This document shows, one piece after another, positions 62,861-64,000 of a stretch of DNA of 64,000 nt. How positions within the stretch are numbered: position 1 is the stretch's first letter; each line of letters starts with the position of its first letter. Under the pieces are notes generated by a model. The model was not told where the DNA came from. It saw only the letters and a program-made list of their open reading frames with translations, and did not search any database. A program made the position numbers and the translations under genes. Origin of the DNA: Talpa occidentalis (Eukaryota > Chordata > Mammalia > Eulipotyphla > Talpidae); NCBI RefSeq assembly GCF_014898055.3, contig NW_023604295.1, positions 141,514,676 to 141,578,675 on the forward strand, in the 5' to 3' direction.

Positions 62861-64000
62861 CTAACAAAAAATGCTTTTGGCCTGAATATACTTTAAATCC
62901 TACTATTGGAGTATTTGACCAACAGGAAGAAAATAACAATTTTAGTGTAGATGTTCTGACATAAAATAAACTCTAAACTTTTATTTACATTAGAAATGAG
63001 TCGTTACTTAAATGAAATAGCCCCGTTGTAAAGGGAGATGCTTCATTTTTCACTTAATCAAGTAAAGGAAGTTATAATACGCAAGAAGGTTGTCTTTCTT
63101 GTGTTTGGATTCAATGGTTAGAGTGAAATTGGAGAAAAATACACATAGGGGAGGATTTTCAGAAATAAAACAGGGCCTTTTGGAAACAATACACACTACA
63201 CCAATAGTATCTCAGCAAGTGTGCTGTCTATACTGACAGAACACAGAGTAATTTTAAATATTTGAGCCAAATAGGCAAAAATGATTGATTAAAGCAAGTT
63301 TGCTAAATTGAAATAATGGCCATTACCAGTGACTGTGAAACAATGAATCTTTGCCTAAAGCGGTGAGAGCAATAAGGCTTTTCATAACTTTTTGTATGCA
63401 TAGTAAAGACTAAATTTGTTGCAGCATCCGCAGAGATTTAAATTAATTTCAGAAAGAAAATTATTACATTAATTTGTTTTCATCGAATATAATTTAGAAT
63501 TAGTTATTCAGTAAGGGTTTTCCCAGTAGCCTTTAATAAAATGATAGAGATGGGCTTATGGGGAGAGAATCTTAATTGTTCAGCATTCCATTTCTGTTTA
63601 ACTCATTTTGGAACTTAGTTATTAGTATGAAACAGCTTCAGTAAACTGGTGTTTGTAAACTAGAGTCCCTGACTCCCAGCTCTGCTTTCGTAGTGTAGTT
63701 ACCTTTTAAAGAAACACACACAGGCAGAGACTGTTTGAATGACTGTTGAAGAAGCATTCCCATTGTTCTCAAAGCGTAGCTTAACATGAAGAACTGATTT
63801 CAAATGTTTGCACAGTCCATAGAAATTTCCAACTCTCAGAGACCAACCCTGTGAGTCCCTGAGATGCAGGCCGGTATTTTGAACCTTCCCTCATGTTGAC
63901 TTCTGTTGGATGATGAGCCATGGGCTTTCATAGACGAAATAAATAGTAAGTAACTTGTGCTTGAAGGAGTTAATACCCCACTGTGCATCTGGAAAAACCT
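62861..64000. other. Unique AT-rich non-coding DNA
   Basis: No gene, RNA gene or recognisable repeat is visible to the window end. Confidence 0.55.

Noticed and set aside
1..64000. CRISPR array, operon, phage or defence system
   Set aside because: No regularly spaced repeats with unique spacers, no long prokaryotic frames, and abundant mammalian retrotransposons.

Overview
The window reads as a gene-poor, AT-rich stretch of a placental mammal nuclear genome. The evidence is a LINE-1 with intact target-site duplications, older L1 fossils, MIR and L2 remnants, an MLT1-like LTR, a MER5-like DNA-transposon remnant, many (CA)n, (TA)n and (TATC)n microsatellites, and visible CpG depletion outside the youngest repeats. 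I found no protein-coding gene, no intact RNA gene and no bacterial-style operon. The longest open frame (350 codons, minus strand, 14980-16032) is the C-terminal part of LINE-1 ORF2. The other open frames are short and lie in repeats or AT-rich DNA.

The dominant young element is a tRNA-derived SINE of about 250-280 bp, with 14 copies on both strands. Its head resembles GGGCCTCCCCGGTGGCGCAG, it has Pol III A and B boxes, and it ends in a TAAATAAATAAATCTT plus A-rich tail. I do not see Alu, B1/B2, CAN-SINE, BOV or equine ERE sequences, and I could not assign this SINE to a named family, so the host order stays open. Two diagnostic groups are visible. One is a GC-rich young group (17.6, 25.1, 31.4, 34.7 and 36.7 kb), mostly with perfect target-site duplications. 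The other is an older, more divergent group (2.5, 3.8, 28.9, 29.4, 30.2, 32.8, 51.1, 54.6 and 57.5 kb).

Layout: 1-13 kb is unique DNA with L2, MIR and MER5 remnants, two SINEs and several CA arrays. 13-16.2 kb holds two L1 3' ends, the second inserted into a MIR. 17-19 kb holds an MLT1-like LTR, a young SINE and an old tandem duplication of about 136 bp. 25-33 kb is the densest repeat zone, with L1 fossils on both strands, SINEs and an L1 piece nested inside a SINE tail. 34-37 kb has two young SINEs, 37-51 kb is mostly unique with small remnants, and 51-58 kb has three SINEs. 58-64 kb is unique, with purine tracts, a hairpin and an old L1 3' end.

The parts worth a second look are structural: nested insertions with clear duplications, two SINE copies with extra sequence between A-tracts (possible 3' transduction), a 16-bp perfect hairpin inside a MIR that looks like a template-switch mutation, a 12-bp perfect hairpin near 62.4 kb, the tandem duplication at 18.6 kb, and CpG-retaining unique segments that may be conserved non-coding elements. 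I found no convincing novel protein system.
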